DNA from: Hippophae tibetana | Lineage: Eukaryota > Streptophyta > Magnoliopsida > Rosales > Elaeagnaceae | Reading direction: 5' to 3' | Assembly (NCBI GenBank): GCA_037013495.1 | Contig: CM072807.1 | Span: 8,621,001-8,685,000, forward strand | DNA: 64,000 nucleotides | Part shown: positions 48,480 through 64,000 of the stretch, one piece after another | How the letters are laid out: each line of letters opens with the position of its first letter | Numbering within the stretch: position 1 is the stretch's first letter | The notes under the pieces: generated by a model | Told to the model about the DNA's origin: nothing | What the model saw: only the letters and a program-made list of their open reading frames with translations | Database searches by the model: none | Translations under genes and position numbers: made by a program

Positions 48480-50297
48480 CTAAAAAGATATAACACACAG
48501 GTGGGTCAAATCACCTAAATAACCTACATTTTTTCTCATATGCCTACACCCAAAAATGGAATAACTAAATTAATTTGAATATTAAATCAGTTCCAAATGC
48601 GAAGGAAAAATAAATGAATTTCTTAGTTGAAGTAATATCACATGGTTGAAGCATGAGTAAAATCTTGTACTAAGATTTACAGGTTTCCAAGATGTTCTCA
48701 AAGAAGTAATACGTCTATAGTAGCAGCAAATGTTTCCCTTCATTTCTTCTTCTTGTTTTCTTCTTGTTGGTAGCGTAATATCTTCTTGAGGGGATGAAAT
48801 ATTGGTTTTGCAATGAAAATATTACATTTGAGATATTAAATTAAATTAACGAAAACCTATTGTAATAATATTACAGGCATAAATTTATACGTGAAAGGTT
48901 GGGGTATTATATGCAATGTTAGTATAATTTCGTAATTATGCTACTATAATTTTGCTTAATCTATTTGATATGGAGCATCAAATATGTTGTTGATATCCTC
49001 TTGCTCTCATTTGAGAATTGGTTTCTATTGATGATTTTTTTGTCAACATCAATGATTGATGCACCTCTGACTTTCTATGTGCTTTAGAACAAGGAACACA
49101 TCGTTAGAACTTTGGATTACCATAGGGTGTGATGGCATTTGATCCTCTGATTTTTAAGTAAGTTTGAATAATGAGGAAAAAGAGGAAACACATGTATCTC
49201 CTTGTGATGGAGAGAGAAAGATGTTGGGAAAAAGAGAGTTTCAAATCTTAGTGTTTATGATTGTAAAGAAATGGTTATGAAGTTATCAAGTTGTTTTTTT
49301 AATGGTGAGAAATGGTGGATATTTATAGGGAAATAATATATATGCTGATGATTCTTACTAGGAGTTTTATCTCCTTAATTATCTTATTGTTGAATAATTA
49401 AATGTTTAAATATTGATCATTTATCTATTAGATATTTGACTGATATTGAAACTTATCTACTGAATGGATTGACTTGTGAGTCGTATTAGTGACTAGAACC
49501 TCTAATATTGTACATGACATGAGTTATTTTACACCGAATATTAGCCCTTAGATCTACTAGGCCTGGATACAGAGGCCCATATAAAGAATTTTTTATTTTT
49601 CTTAGGCACTCACAATGTGCGCAGTAATGTTCTAGTATTGGTAATTTTTGTAAAATTGTCAATTAGATTCCTATTTAGGGAATTATATTGACATAAAAAT
49701 CACTGTTTAATAAGTTCATTGTCCTATTGTTGAAGAAATGACATAGATACAAGTGAATAAGCTTTCAAGCCCATGGATTACCTAATAGCCTAAGACCCTT
49801 GGATGGATCCTTTGATGAATGGATGAGATCTCATCTCATTCTTATATAAAAAGAGCCCTCCTCATTCTTTTCCATTCCATTCTTTAAAGCACACTTTTAA
49901 TATAGAGAAACAAGGTCGAAGAACTTGCTTCAATGTTTAGTGAGTATTTTTCTTCTTCTTTCTCTTTTTTTTGTTCATTTATTTTCCAAGTGCCTTGTAG
50001 GAACTGTAGGGCTTTTATTTTTTTGCTATCTAAACACATCGCACCCCATGACACTTACACTCATCCTTCCTTGATAGGTAGTGATGGAGGACGGGATTAG
50101 ACTTTCATCGTTGGGGTGAACGAGTATAAATCTTGTTATGAAAATAGAACATTCTAACATATTTTTAAGAGTTATGGGAGGAATGAGCATTTATGTGAAA
50201 TGCTTATTATTTCATTACAAGTTAATAGTAAAAACAAACATAAAAATATCCAGAATTATTCTCATTATCATTTTTATTACTCTCAACCAAACATAAT
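48480..50297. other. Right interior of the PIF/Harbinger element, no coding sequence recognised
   Basis: This stretch is less AT-rich than the spacers but has stops in all frames. 49838-49870 reads CTTATATAAAAAGAGCCCTCC followed by a TC-rich tract and AAACAAGGTCGAAG, resembling the TATA-leader part of an LTR, and TATTTATAGGG at 49319 is similar. A further undetected LTR insertion is possible, but I could not find its ends. The right terminal repeat lies at about 50230-50297. Confidence 0.4.
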
Positions 50298-50529
50298 TTA
50301 AGTTTTATTTTGACGGTTGATTGAAAAATTAAATTATTAAATTTGTAAACATATTTCTAGAATAACAATGTCACTGTTGTTATTAAAGTGATAATAAATT
50401 ACTATAAATAACTTTACAAATTTAGTTACTTAATTAGCACATAACATAGTTTAACCTAATTTTTATAATCAATAATTAAAATAGGACTTTAATGTGGTTG
50501 TATGAAAGCAATAGTACCAATGTAATCCA

Positions 50530-53431
50530 CTAAAAATCTATGGTATTTATGCGCTTCACTTGTGGAAGCAATATGATATAATTAATACTAGAGAATGTAT
50601 AGAGTTTGTTCTTTTGCAAGTAGAGCCTCTCAGAGGCACTGTCATGTGGTTGATTTCTATTATGAGCCACAATAAATTTGTTGCCTTGTGATTCTTTATG
50701 TTGATTCTTAGCATCACCAAATGCAGACCATCCTTTTAAACCATTATCTAAGTCTGGATTTATGACTAACCCTCCACCATAATAAGCTTTGTAAGGCTTT
50801 GCTAAACACTGAACTTGAAAAAAATAAGAAGGGAAATTTATCCACAAAAAAGTTTATATTAGAGGATAACTTAGGGTATGTTTGTGTTGCTGTTAAAGTG
50901 ATTTTTATAATGAATCAGTTTCAGGAAGAAACATATTATTATGTGTTTTAGTTAGGTAGCATAAAATGTGATTCTGAATCTAAAAGCAGCTATTATTATT
51001 TTATTTAGGAGCATTTATTTGCAATCATATAGGCAAACCCCCTTTTATTTAGCATAAAATGTACTTCCTTGGAGTACTTACCTCAATGTTGGCTGTGTAA
51101 TCATAGGATAAAGCATTTACTTCAAACCCTGGAAAACATAAGTTTTCTTACTTTATTAGTGTTTATTATTACAAAAAAAAAATATATATTTTACTGAATG
51201 GGTAAGGACCTAAGGCAAGTACTTCTTAATGCCTTTTACACTTTAATTTAGTCCTTTGTGATCAGAAACAGACTTTAAAACTTGTGAAAACAAACTCTTC
51301 TCTATTTTTTTCTTTTTCAACACTATATCTATTATATATAGGTAATAAACTTTTTGGTTCATGGTTAGAGTGGAGTTAATTAAAACTCCAAAAATAAAAA
51401 GTTTAAAGGTATTTAAAACATACATCCATCAAATAGTTTCTATGTGTTTTACTAAGGGGTGATCCGTTAAAATCCATCATATCTCGTTTCGAGTTATTAT
51501 TTCAAACAATATCAACCACTGTTTGATATTTAAAAATATCAAATGTCAATCAAAGATCAATTCTAGCCCATCTTTTTTTTACATGAGAAAGTGTTATAAA
51601 GATCTTCTACATTAGTTCATCTGTATCGTATAATCTCTTAGATTATAAGTGTTAAGTCCCACATTGATTAAAAGTAAGGCAGTAGGAGGAGGATTACTAG
51701 ATTGTGAGAGAACATGTTTAAGAAGACTTTCACGTTCTTGAGTAGAGAAGGTAAATTTGTCATGATTATCATTAGAAACAACAACAGTGATAAATGAGTT
51801 ACTATTTTTACCTTAAACATGTTGAGAGGGATTCCGAGAGGGATTCTGTGAGGAATGCTGAGAGAGATTCCGAAAGCAATCTCTGTGAAAGTGTCATGGA
51901 CCCTTCTTGTGACAATATATACATACCCGAATAAGACATGTAAGAAGCTCATGATTGGGGTTGTGACAGTAGATGCAACCTTGATGTTTGATTTAGAACC
52001 TCTTTTAGGGCGATAAGAGGGGTGGTAAGAATAGAATCTGTATGATGAACTTTGAAAACCTCCATCTGAGTTTCTTCAGAGCAAAACTCGATCACAACAG
52101 TATCTAAGGATGGAAAAGGACTCCGATGGAGTAAAGAACCCGAACAAGTTCAAATCGATCATTGAGAGCCACGAGAAAAATAACAAAACGTTGATGATTA
52201 CAGTAAGTTGCAAACATCTCAGCATCAATCTAAGTATAAGTATTGTCATTTAACTATGTAGTTTTGAAAAAATGAATTAATTAAGAACAAAATGTATTAT
52301 TTTAATCTTTTTTATATTAAAATATTATTATTTTGTTAAATGATTAAAATGTGAATTAAATATAAGTGTTTGAAAATCATATATTGATACATGGAAAAAA
52401 AGTTTAGAAGATATTCTTTTAATATATATTTTTTTAAAGTTAAAATATATATTTAAATAATTTTTGATTGAAATATTATTATTGTTAACTTTTTTCTTAA
52501 ATATTTTTATATTAAATTTAATGTTTATTCTTATTAACGATTCGTATTTTAATTTACATTTCAATTATTTGATATAAAAATTATAGTTTAATTAAGAATC
52601 ATTAAAACACCATATTTAATCTCTAATTGGTACTTAAAAAAAACAATACCATTTCAAATCTAATATACAAAGAATACAAATAATCTAAGGAAATCGAATT
52701 CGACTCTCTCTTTTTCTTTTGGATTCTGCAAACCATTTGAACTCTTGTACTCGTTGCTTTATCATCTGTCAACGACTGCACACGAAATAAGTAACTCATA
52801 GTTGTGTTGATTCCAAAAGATGGTCACACAAGAAGGGTAGTCATGCAATCTTTATTTATTGTCTTTGCTTTTACAGGTTGAGATAGGTTTCATATGATCG
52901 AATCACATACCTCTAAACCCATGGCTGTACTTACTAACTAATAACACTGTTTCTGTAAAATATTGACTTCAAATAATGGTATTAGGCTTAGTGTACATTA
53001 ACTTCAAAAGGAGGAAGAAAAACTAAATTGGATTGAAATTGGAGTTCAGGACTCATAAGGTACCACTTACACTATGACCCACTTGTATGACCCCACTTGA
53101 GTGAAGTGTCATCAATTGTTATATGCCGCCTCATTCAAGTGGATTCTCATCGTCGAATATTAGATAAATCATCATTTATCATTTAAATAATATATAAAAA
53201 AAAGAGATTAGTTAAGTTGATTGAATTTGCATTTGAATCTCATCAATCTCATTCCTTTTTCCAAAGAAAAGTGTGTTTAGCAGTTGAACTAAAAATATTC
53301 CATGTTAAAATCCCCCTTCTTTCAAAAGGAAAATCAAGGAATAATATTAGATGCAGACCTATATAGAGAAGAGCATAAACAAGTACAAGAAAATTGTTTC
53401 TGCTTCCAATATTCTTCATTGCAAGCTTCAA
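50530..53431 (-). pseudogene. 5' fragment of a GH10 endo-1,4-beta-xylanase-like gene
   Basis: Three minus-strand exons join in phase. 53431-53359 encodes 24 residues, MKLAMKNIGSRNNFLVLVYA then LLYI, a signal-peptide-like start, with donor GTCTGC. 51128-51082 encodes GFEVNALSYDYTANIE, with acceptor CCAG and donor GTAAGT. 50808 to about 50589 starts CLAKPYKAYYGGGLVINPDL and includes GLKGWSAFGDAKN, ESQGNKFIVAHNRNQPHDS and ERLYLQKNKLYTFSS, the start of the CBM_4_9/CBM22-type module of secreted plant GH10 proteins. No downstream exon, and none of the GH10 catalytic barrel, is present before the transposon end at 50297 or beyond it. Reading on past exon 3 gives a stop near 50530. Intron 1 contains a copia gag fragment. 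The product would be a secreted partial binding module at best. Confidence 0.75.
51640..52260 (-). pseudogene. copia gag fragment inside the xylanase-like gene's first intron
   Basis: The minus strand reads ALNDRFELVRV-like sequence (about 52190-52150), later CIYCHNPNHELLTCLIR and CIYCHKKGP, stop, HFHRDC (about 51975-51890), which is two tandem zinc-knuckle-like CxxC motifs, then ERESLLKHVLS near 51730. Frames are broken. At about 51648 the plus strand has GTGTTAAGTCCCACATTG, typical of an LTR or TRIM terminus, so remnants of a short element surround it. The antisense-looking open frame 51668-51952 overlaps it in a different frame. Confidence 0.5.
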
Positions 53432-55055
53432 AATTGCATCAAACCAACAAGAGAGAGATAGAGAGGAGAAATTAAGTTGAGAAGAGAGAATGAAAATTGA
53501 AGATACACCTCATGTATTGCTATGTATTTATACAAATGAACATACCAATTTCAAATTTGCAGTAACAGAAAAATGTACAGGTGATCCCTCAATTAAATTT
53601 CTGCCATCTTTGGCAAGTACAGATTTTTGTGAACAAGTTCTAATTGAAAATCCAATTTGTTTACCAACTCACTTCTTTTCTATATGGCAAGTTTTAATTA
53701 CCTGAGTAGATTTTTATTCAACTTTATGCAGGACTTTGTGTAGACTCTCCTAAATTAAGGAGAAATTTTCTAATACCAAATTACAGATTTTTTTTCCTAA
53801 AAAATATCTTCTTTATGGCTTCACTTTTAAATAAATTAATGTAGGCTTTTTTAGCATCAGTTAGGGTCGTCCATTTCTTAAAAAAAAAAAATATGAACCA
53901 ATACAAATCCGAGACCTTTATACTGATGTGGATTGAGGTTAAATGGGAGTGGATCGTCTAATAATCTTTTTTTTATACTAATCTTTATCAACTAATAATT
54001 ACTTTCTTTTTTAATTTTATTTATAATAAAAAAATTATACAATAATGTAGACCATTAGATATTATTTTAAAGACAGATTTAAATATCAATAAAGATAAAT
54101 AGAGAATAGATTAATAAATGATCCGAAGTTAAATGAGATTAATTATAAACATGTTGATTCTTCTTAACTTATTTGTTAAATGGATTATGTCTAGTTAGGG
54201 TTAAATGGTTTGTGACGTTGGATGGTATAAGAGTCCACTTGTTTACCAATCTTGACCCATTTTTTAAACGAGTTAAGTCCAAAATGGAGCAAAACAAGTC
54301 TAATTATAAATGAGTCAATCCAACCAAACAGATCAACAACTAGAATCCTCCTATATCATATCTCTCTTTTTCCAAGCCATGTTCAATGAACATAATCAAA
54401 TTTAAGGTTAAGGTTAAACCCCAAAGAATACTCCCAACTATGCTTAAAATTAATCAAGAACTCAGCCCCAAATAGTTTCTCTTATTACTGATTGTAAATC
54501 TTCAGGTGAAAATGCAGTTTAGTTCTCAAGTCTCTTTTTATTCAGAAGTTAAGGTCTTCTGGTAATTTTTCTATAAATCTCTTTTTGGCTTCTCCATCAT
54601 AGGGACATATCATAAGAGCAATTGCATAATATATGCAGTGATTTAGGAAATCCAAATCCCTCAATGCAACAACTAGTTGATCAAAATATTTTTTTTATTC
54701 AAATCGTATATAATGTTCGAATCTAAAACTTAAAATGGGAGATGAGTGATGGTGATTTGTAATGTAAATGAGAGCTATTAATTAAGGAGTTGCATCTACT
54801 ACAAAGGATATCAAGAGTTCAAAGTTTGTACAATTGTCTTTGCAATAGACACAACCTGCAATATTATAATCTAAATTGATCTTCTATTGATAATATATAT
54901 CCAAACATATCTAGAGTTCAATTTATATATTTGGTTTACCTAAGTTGTCAAGTGCAATCTATCAACAACAACAACAAAAAAGTTTGTTAAGTTCAATTGT
55001 TACATATAACTCCATGCAGTTTATAATTTCCAAGAGTAGATGGTACTATAATATC
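53432..55055. other. Spacer between the xylanase-like fragment and the APS kinase gene
   Basis: 53432-53480 is purine-rich in plus sense (AGAGAGAGATAGAGAGGAG), i.e. a CT-rich leader for the minus-strand xylanase-like gene. The open frame 53490-53705 has no recognisable domain. The APS kinase 3' UTR should lie just below 55056. The remainder is AT-rich with nothing I can assign. Confidence 0.5.
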
Positions 55056-58757
<3,702 letters not shown>

Positions 58758-61700
58758 AACTCAACAATAATAATGATGGTAATAATTATAAAAATAAATT
58801 CAGGAAAATAAAAGAGAAATTGTTAGACGAGGAAAAAACGAAAGAAGAATCTCTAAATTTGGGGGTGTATTTTGGCAGTGACGCCTGTGAAAATGGTAAG
58901 TGGGAATATTGTTCTTAGAGGTGGTCGTTAAATGGTTGAGAGGGTTTACCGGCAAACGGATCGTCAGGGACCGTTAGCTTTTTTTTTTTTTTGAGGATTG
59001 GTTATTTATTATATATGTATTTTTAAATAACTATAATATTCCTCCAATTATAATTAAGATTTATCAGATATTTTATTATATCAAAATAAGTTAGGTATGA
59101 TTGAATTATAAACTCGTCCACACTTATTTATTGCTTTTTTTTCTAGTGAATTTTTCACTTTTAAATCTAAAAAATTTAAAACTATCGACCCATACTTATT
59201 TATTATCTATTATTAAATATAAAATTAACACATTAATTAATATATATAATATTATTTAATAATTATTATTAAAAAATGTCTCATGTAATTTCAAAATAAT
59301 TATAATATATACTCTAATGTAAAAGTAGTAAATAATAAATAAATAAATATAACTTTATATAATATTAATATTTTTCTTGGTATTAAAATAAACTAATTTC
59401 AAGATTAATTAATATATGTGAGAAAAAAGTATTATCTGATAATTTATTATCTAATAAATTGTTAGATAAATATAATAATTTTTTTTAAAATATAATTATT
59501 CATTAATCTGTTAAAACAATAATTAATAAAAAAAACTTAATCCATTAATAATAAATAACATATCATTATTTCTTTTTGTTTTTTTACTATTCTCTATAAT
59601 AATTTGATAGCGACTGATAATTATTTTACTTTTACCACTGTCTATTAATTGATACCAAGTGATGCCATGTTTGTTAGGCTGGGGACATAAAAGATACCAA
59701 ATGTGTCGTGAAAGCGACGTCGTCAAGCGGGACTATAGAGTTATAATTAATTATGATTTTCTGTGTCAATGTATATATTAATATATTTGAACAAGTATAA
59801 CTAATTATTTCCATTTATATTAATATTTTTGGTTTAATTCTCTCCTTAAATTATTAATATGTAATAGTATACATAAAATAAAATAAAAATTATTATAAAT
59901 TATAATATTATGATAATTAATTATAAATTAAAAAATAATTTATATTATTTTAATTAACAATTATTTATAATATTAATTATAATTAATGATATAAAAAAAT
60001 ATTCCACATAAATAATATCTAGCTTTTGTTTGTGACATCTGATGGTTAATGTCTTTTGCCACAATGATCATAGTCCACACTTTTCACTCGGTTTTACATG
60101 TTTAAGAATATTGGAATTTGTTTTTTTTAAATATTCTTAGATTAGTGAAGACGTACTATTAGAAAAAATATAGGCTTGTTTATGCAGGGGTGGAATACAA
60201 TAAGACCTGCATCAGTAAAAAAAAATTATAACAAATTAATTATATGTATATTTTTAAAATTAAATAAATATTTTATTTATATAATATATTATATTTAATT
60301 TTTAAAAAATATTTTGATATATTATTATATATTTTAACATTATTTAATAGATACGTTGACAAAGACTATATAAATAAATTATGAATAAAATACATTTTTT
60401 CAGTCACTAAATGATCAAACATGCTATTTTTGTTTAGGTATTTGATTGAACACATAATATTATAATAATATATATTATATAAAAATATTTATTAAATAAA
60501 TATAATATAATTTAAATATTTAAATATAATTTATTATAATAAAATATTAATATCAAAAATTATAATAATTAAAATAAAATAAAAATAGGATAAGAAACTT
60601 CAAATTAAAGTTCTTAAGGTTTTTGCGTTCATATAGTAAAAAACATTTATATTTTATTCAACTCTAAGTTTTAATTTTATTTAATATTTTATTTTAATAC
60701 GAAAATTTTAACATTTTTATCATTATACAAAATTATCATATTTCGTCACTACAAAAAAATTGATCAAAATAACATTTACAAAATATAATATTTATATTTG
60801 TTAGCCTTTTATTTTTAAAAATACATATTTTTAAATATACTCACAAACTTAAAATTCTAAATAATATATTTTCTTTTATATTTTAATAAGTTTATTTTAG
60901 TTTAAGTTTTTAACATATATTTAATATTTATTAAATTATTATATTTTTTGATATTTTTATTTATGTTAGTTAATTTTTGTTATAAATTATAATATTTTAA
61001 CTCTATTTCTATTATGTAACATGACCTTAAAGTTTTATCTTTAATTAAGAAAAATTTATCTTAACCATTAATTTCTTATTAAATCTATGTTATGATGTAT
61101 TTTTTACTCTTAAATATTTAAATATATCATTTTTATAAAAAATTAAATTTATCTCCCTCAAAATATATTTATAAATTCGTCACTACATCCATATATTATT
61201 GGCCTACCTATTTCTCACTTCAAAGTTTTTTTTTCCCTTTTTGTTTTCTTCGTAGGCTCAAAATATTGAATGATTACTTGTAATGATCTATGTATTTAAA
61301 AGTATTTTTTATATAATATATGTCAAGTAATTTTTTTTAACGTATAAATAAACTTTATTTTTAAATATAAATTAATGTGTTCATATTTATTTTTAAATAA
61401 GAATTAATACGTTAATAGAGAAGAAGAAAAAATATTTTTTTATAAGTGCTAGTTTTAGTTTAACACTTTCAAATGCAATGGCTAGTTAGTGATGTAAATT
61501 CACATAAGTAATTATTTTAAGTTATTTTTATTTTTTAAATAACTAACTATTTCAATCTCAAAAAATTTATACTCAAATAAGATTTATGTAGATTAAATAA
61601 CAAATATATTATATAAAATTAACTTACATGTCATAATGAACTCTAAAGTATATTAAATTAAACTTTTCATTCAAAAAGATATTCATTTATATTATGCTAT

Positions 61701-61829
61701 ATTTTATAAATTAAATAACAATTAAAAAAACCTAATATAACATAATTATGTCGAGTTTTTGGCTCATATAAGTTTTTAATAAATTGAAAAATTTTCTCTG
61801 AATATCAATAATTCATCTTAAAATTTATA
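58758..61829. other. APS kinase promoter side and AT-rich spacer
   Basis: 58758-58990 is the upstream region and 5' leader of the APS kinase gene, with moderate GC content. Beyond it the DNA is very AT-rich with no gene found. The open frame 59523-59726 has no recognisable domain. 61830-61925 is the second copy of the repeat also seen at 25780-25935. Confidence 0.5.
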
Positions 61830-62317
61830 GTTTTATACCAAATTACTTAATAAAAAAAATCAAAAGATCTTTATTTTATAACTTAAATAAAACAATATAA
61901 ATGTCGCACCCATCACATCTTCAATGGCTATGGTCAACAATCACAGTCGATAAAGAAGTTCCTGTTTAGACATATGGATCGACCCGAAGTCTGATCTATC
62001 TAACAGTTCGAGTCATCAGACGAGTCATCTCTAGAAGACCTGCATGTGCACGTGCTCACAATGACACAAATATTATGGGTCTGCCTATACTTAGAACCTT
62101 TGTGTTGGAAGGTCGACCTCAACTTCAACCTCTAAATATGTTTTCTTTTATTCTTATACCCTTTTAACACGTTGTGACTTGTACTCTTTATATATTGACA
62201 TGTGTACATGCAATGCTCTATATATATATGGACCTCATAAGAAATCCAAAGATTTCAAAATATTTTCTAACTTCTCTCTAGTTTCTCTATTTGCAAATCG
62301 AACCAATCACAACATTT

Positions 62318-62335
62318 TGGTGCTCACCGTGGGGC
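62318..62335 (+). promoter_or_regulatory. Primer-binding-site region of the gypsy element
   Basis: TGGTGCTCACCGTGGGGC follows the LTR end by three bases, close to the TGGCGCCCACCGTGGGGC-style leader of plant gypsy elements. The cognate tRNA was not determined. Confidence 0.55.
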
Positions 62336-62448
62336 TCATATTCGAAGGTTGAGCTTTGGCTTTTGACCACATATTTTCAAGGATTCACTTCGAGTTATGA
62401 GAGAGAGACTTAGTAAACGAGTGTAGTTTTACATAATCACAAGCTATC

Positions 62449-64000
62449 ATGGTAGGAACACAAGCTGAGGAACGATGGAAACTAGAGAATGAGGAAGCAG
62501 CATCAGTATAAGACCATAATTTTCCAGCCCGTAATAAGGCCAGAGTACAGGTCGATCCCCACCATGAGTTGGCACGTCAACTTCTTAAGCTTAGAAGAGA
62601 GCTTGAGGAAACCAAGCAAGAAAATAGGGCCCTTCGATCACAATTAGGCTTGATCCCCCCTGAAGGTCGAATCACTAATATGGTTGGTAGAATCATGCTA
62701 GATCATGTTATACACGAGCTGACTTAGGGTGAGAACACATCTAAGGACGACCCTCCCTCTAGCTTGACGAGGCTTAGTAACGAGCAGTTGTTGTAAGAGC
62801 GAGAAAGCTAGGAGGCACGATTCCAAGCACTGGAGAAAGCTAATGGAAAGCAAGACCAAACCCTAAAAAGGGCCAATGAATGACAAGACAAGGGTAAGGC
62901 TCCGTACAATGTGGATAGGGATATCGAGCAACTGTGTCTCTTCTCCTTTTCTGATGAAATAGAGCACAATGAGCCCCCAGCCAAGTGTAGTGGTCCCAAG
63001 TGCCCAGACTACCAAGGTACCAAAGATCCAATAACTCATGTGCAACACTTCAAGATGACTATAGCCCTTATGAGCCTCACTTAGGACAAAAAAGATGTGA
63101 TGATGTGTAAGCTATTTGCTACCACCCTATATGATGGTGCACAAAAGTGGTTCAACAATATGGCACCCCATACTATAACCTCTTTTTCACAGTTTGCCAG
63201 GTTATTCATCACCAAATATGCCTGCAACAAACCTTTAAGAAAGGAGTCTTACCACATCTTCTCAATCACCCAAGGAATGGGTGAATCTACTGAAAAGTAC
63301 ATGATAAAGTTTAGGGAGGAAAATCTAGAGATAGTAGATTGCCCTAGCTCTATTACGATAGAGGCCTTCAAGTAGGGTCTGTTAAGGAATTCTGATTTAT
63401 TTGCATAACTGACCAAAACAGTCCCACAAAATTTGAAAGAAGCTTATCGAGAGACAAGAAAATTCGTCAATCTAGAAAGAGAGATATGTTTGGGTAAGAA
63501 CAACAAGGCAACTGAGGAAGCTATGCCAGGAAAAGAGAAAACAATAAGCTTGGACAAGGCAAGCTAAGATAAAAGAGTTAACAAAAATAAGCACTTCATG
63601 CCTAATCACAGTGCAAATGGCCAATGGTTTAGGAACAAAGGGTCTTTGGGGAGACCATTGTCTCTATTCAGGGGTCTACCCTTGAGAGTGTACCTAACCT
63701 AAGTAGTATCAAGAATAGAGGAAGAACAGAATGTCAAATGGCCACCAAAAATGAGAGCTTCCCTTAAGGACACATCTATATGATGTGTTTTTCACAAGGA
63801 TGTGGGCCACAAAATGAGAAACTGCATGCATATGAAAAAAGAAGTAGAGGATCTCCTAAATAGAAGGTACCTAAAAGACCTCATGAGAAGCAACACTAGA
63901 AGAGCAGGGCATCAACCTGAGCGTGAAGGATTAAGACTACCCACTCTGTTAGGCAGCAGGATAGACCATCACAATAGGGCTAATGTAAGGAATATTCATA
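62449..64000 (+). pseudogene. gypsy gag remnant (Retrotrans_gag), interrupted by stops
   Basis: From the ATG at 62449 the main frame reads MVGTQAEERWKLENEEAASV, then a stop. It continues in the same frame with a coiled-coil-like LLKLRRELEETKQENRALRS (about 62580-62640) and AKCSGPKCPDYQGTKDP. It then runs into the Retrotrans_gag core, open at 63097-63375: KLFATTLYDGAQKWFNNMAP, SFSQFARLFITKYACNK and SYHIFSITQGMGESTEKYM. After a stop come FVNLEREI and, at 63784-63825, a nucleic-acid-binding CxxHxxxxHxxxxC motif (CVFHKDVGHKMRNC) followed by KKEVEDLLNRRYLKDLM. The protein would form the particle. At least six in-frame stops, but few frameshifts, suggest moderate age. Confidence 0.8.

Larger units (their letters stand above)
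43446..50297 (+). mobile_element. PIF/Harbinger DNA transposon carrying nested insertions
   Basis: The left end reads TGTCATGTTTGGTCGCTAAG then AATGAGAATGAAAATTGAAT. The right end in reverse complement reads ATTATGTTTGGTTGAGAGTA then a region with AATGATAATGAGAATAATTC. Both also contain ATATTTTTATGTTTG further in. The termini are flanked by TTA (43443-43445 and 50298-50300), the target duplication expected of PIF/Harbinger. Inside, in plus orientation, are the two genes of the superfamily: a DDE transposase (44281-45620) and a MYB/SANT-like accessory protein (45870-46215). A TRIM-like element and a solo LTR account for about 2.1 kb of the length. Confidence 0.8.
61900..64000 (+). mobile_element. 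Ty3/gypsy retrotransposon (Tat-like), 5' part, cut by the window edge
   Basis: Base composition changes sharply at about 61900. An LTR ends at 62314 with CACAACA. Inside it a TATA-like CTATATATATATGGACC lies at 62217-62233, and a TGTCGCACC near 61902 may be its start. TTTTGGTGCTCACCGTGGGGC follows directly, the leader form typical of plant Tat/Ogre-type gypsy elements, where the primer site begins. gag coding follows from 62449. The 3' half, including the polymerase and 3' LTR, would lie beyond the window. Confidence 0.75.

Noticed and set aside
62808-63048. Three overlapping open frames on the minus strand
   Set aside because: Antisense shadows of the gypsy gag region, which is supported by recognisable gag motifs on the plus strand.

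Overview
The window is nuclear DNA of a flowering plant, probably a dicot. It is very AT-rich, its genes are split by GT-AG introns, and most of it is decayed transposable elements of plant families (CACTA, Ty1/copia, PIF/Harbinger, hAT, Ty3/gypsy, TRIM, endogenous caulimovirid). I cannot name the species. No rRNA, tRNA gene, CRISPR array or prokaryotic feature was seen.

Only three loci look like intact host genes. One is a small cysteine-rich tail-anchored CYSTM-type gene (27313-28364, +). The second is a TRB/single-Myb-histone telomere-binding protein gene (39068-41454, +). The third is a seven-exon plastid adenylylsulfate (APS) kinase gene (55056-58757, -). All three splice in phase to full-length family proteins. 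A fourth host-derived locus (50530-53431, -) is the 5' end of a GH10 xylanase-like gene: signal-peptide exon, linker exon and part of the carbohydrate-binding exon, with the catalytic part missing.

Layout. 1-4630 is AT-rich intergenic DNA with one arm of a foldback repeat. 4631-12029 is a nearly complete but dead CACTA element with terminal repeats, TNP2-type transposase, DUF4216-like and Ulp1-like remnants, itself carrying a small TIR element. 13490-18547 is a decayed copia element with both LTRs. 18548-27312 is gene-free and holds a 0.5-kb foldback element. 30980-35480 is a caulimovirid-like endogenous pararetrovirus remnant on the minus strand, abutting an LTR fragment (35480-35938) and a BED-finger/hAT remnant. 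43446-50297 is a PIF/Harbinger element with a TTA target duplication. It contains a TRIM-like element, which in turn contains a 1754-bp solo LTR with a CCTAA target duplication. The right edge (about 61900-64000) is the 5' part of a Tat-like gypsy element running out of the window.

The host genes show no functional linkage; they are isolated genes in a TE-rich landscape, and their introns have also been invaded. The most notable observations are the three-level nest at 43.4-50.3 kb, a perfect 134-bp tandem duplication that copies a splice acceptor in the TRB gene, the truncated but phase-consistent xylanase gene, and specific catalytic-residue losses in the CACTA protease, the PIF transposase and the viral reverse transcriptase.
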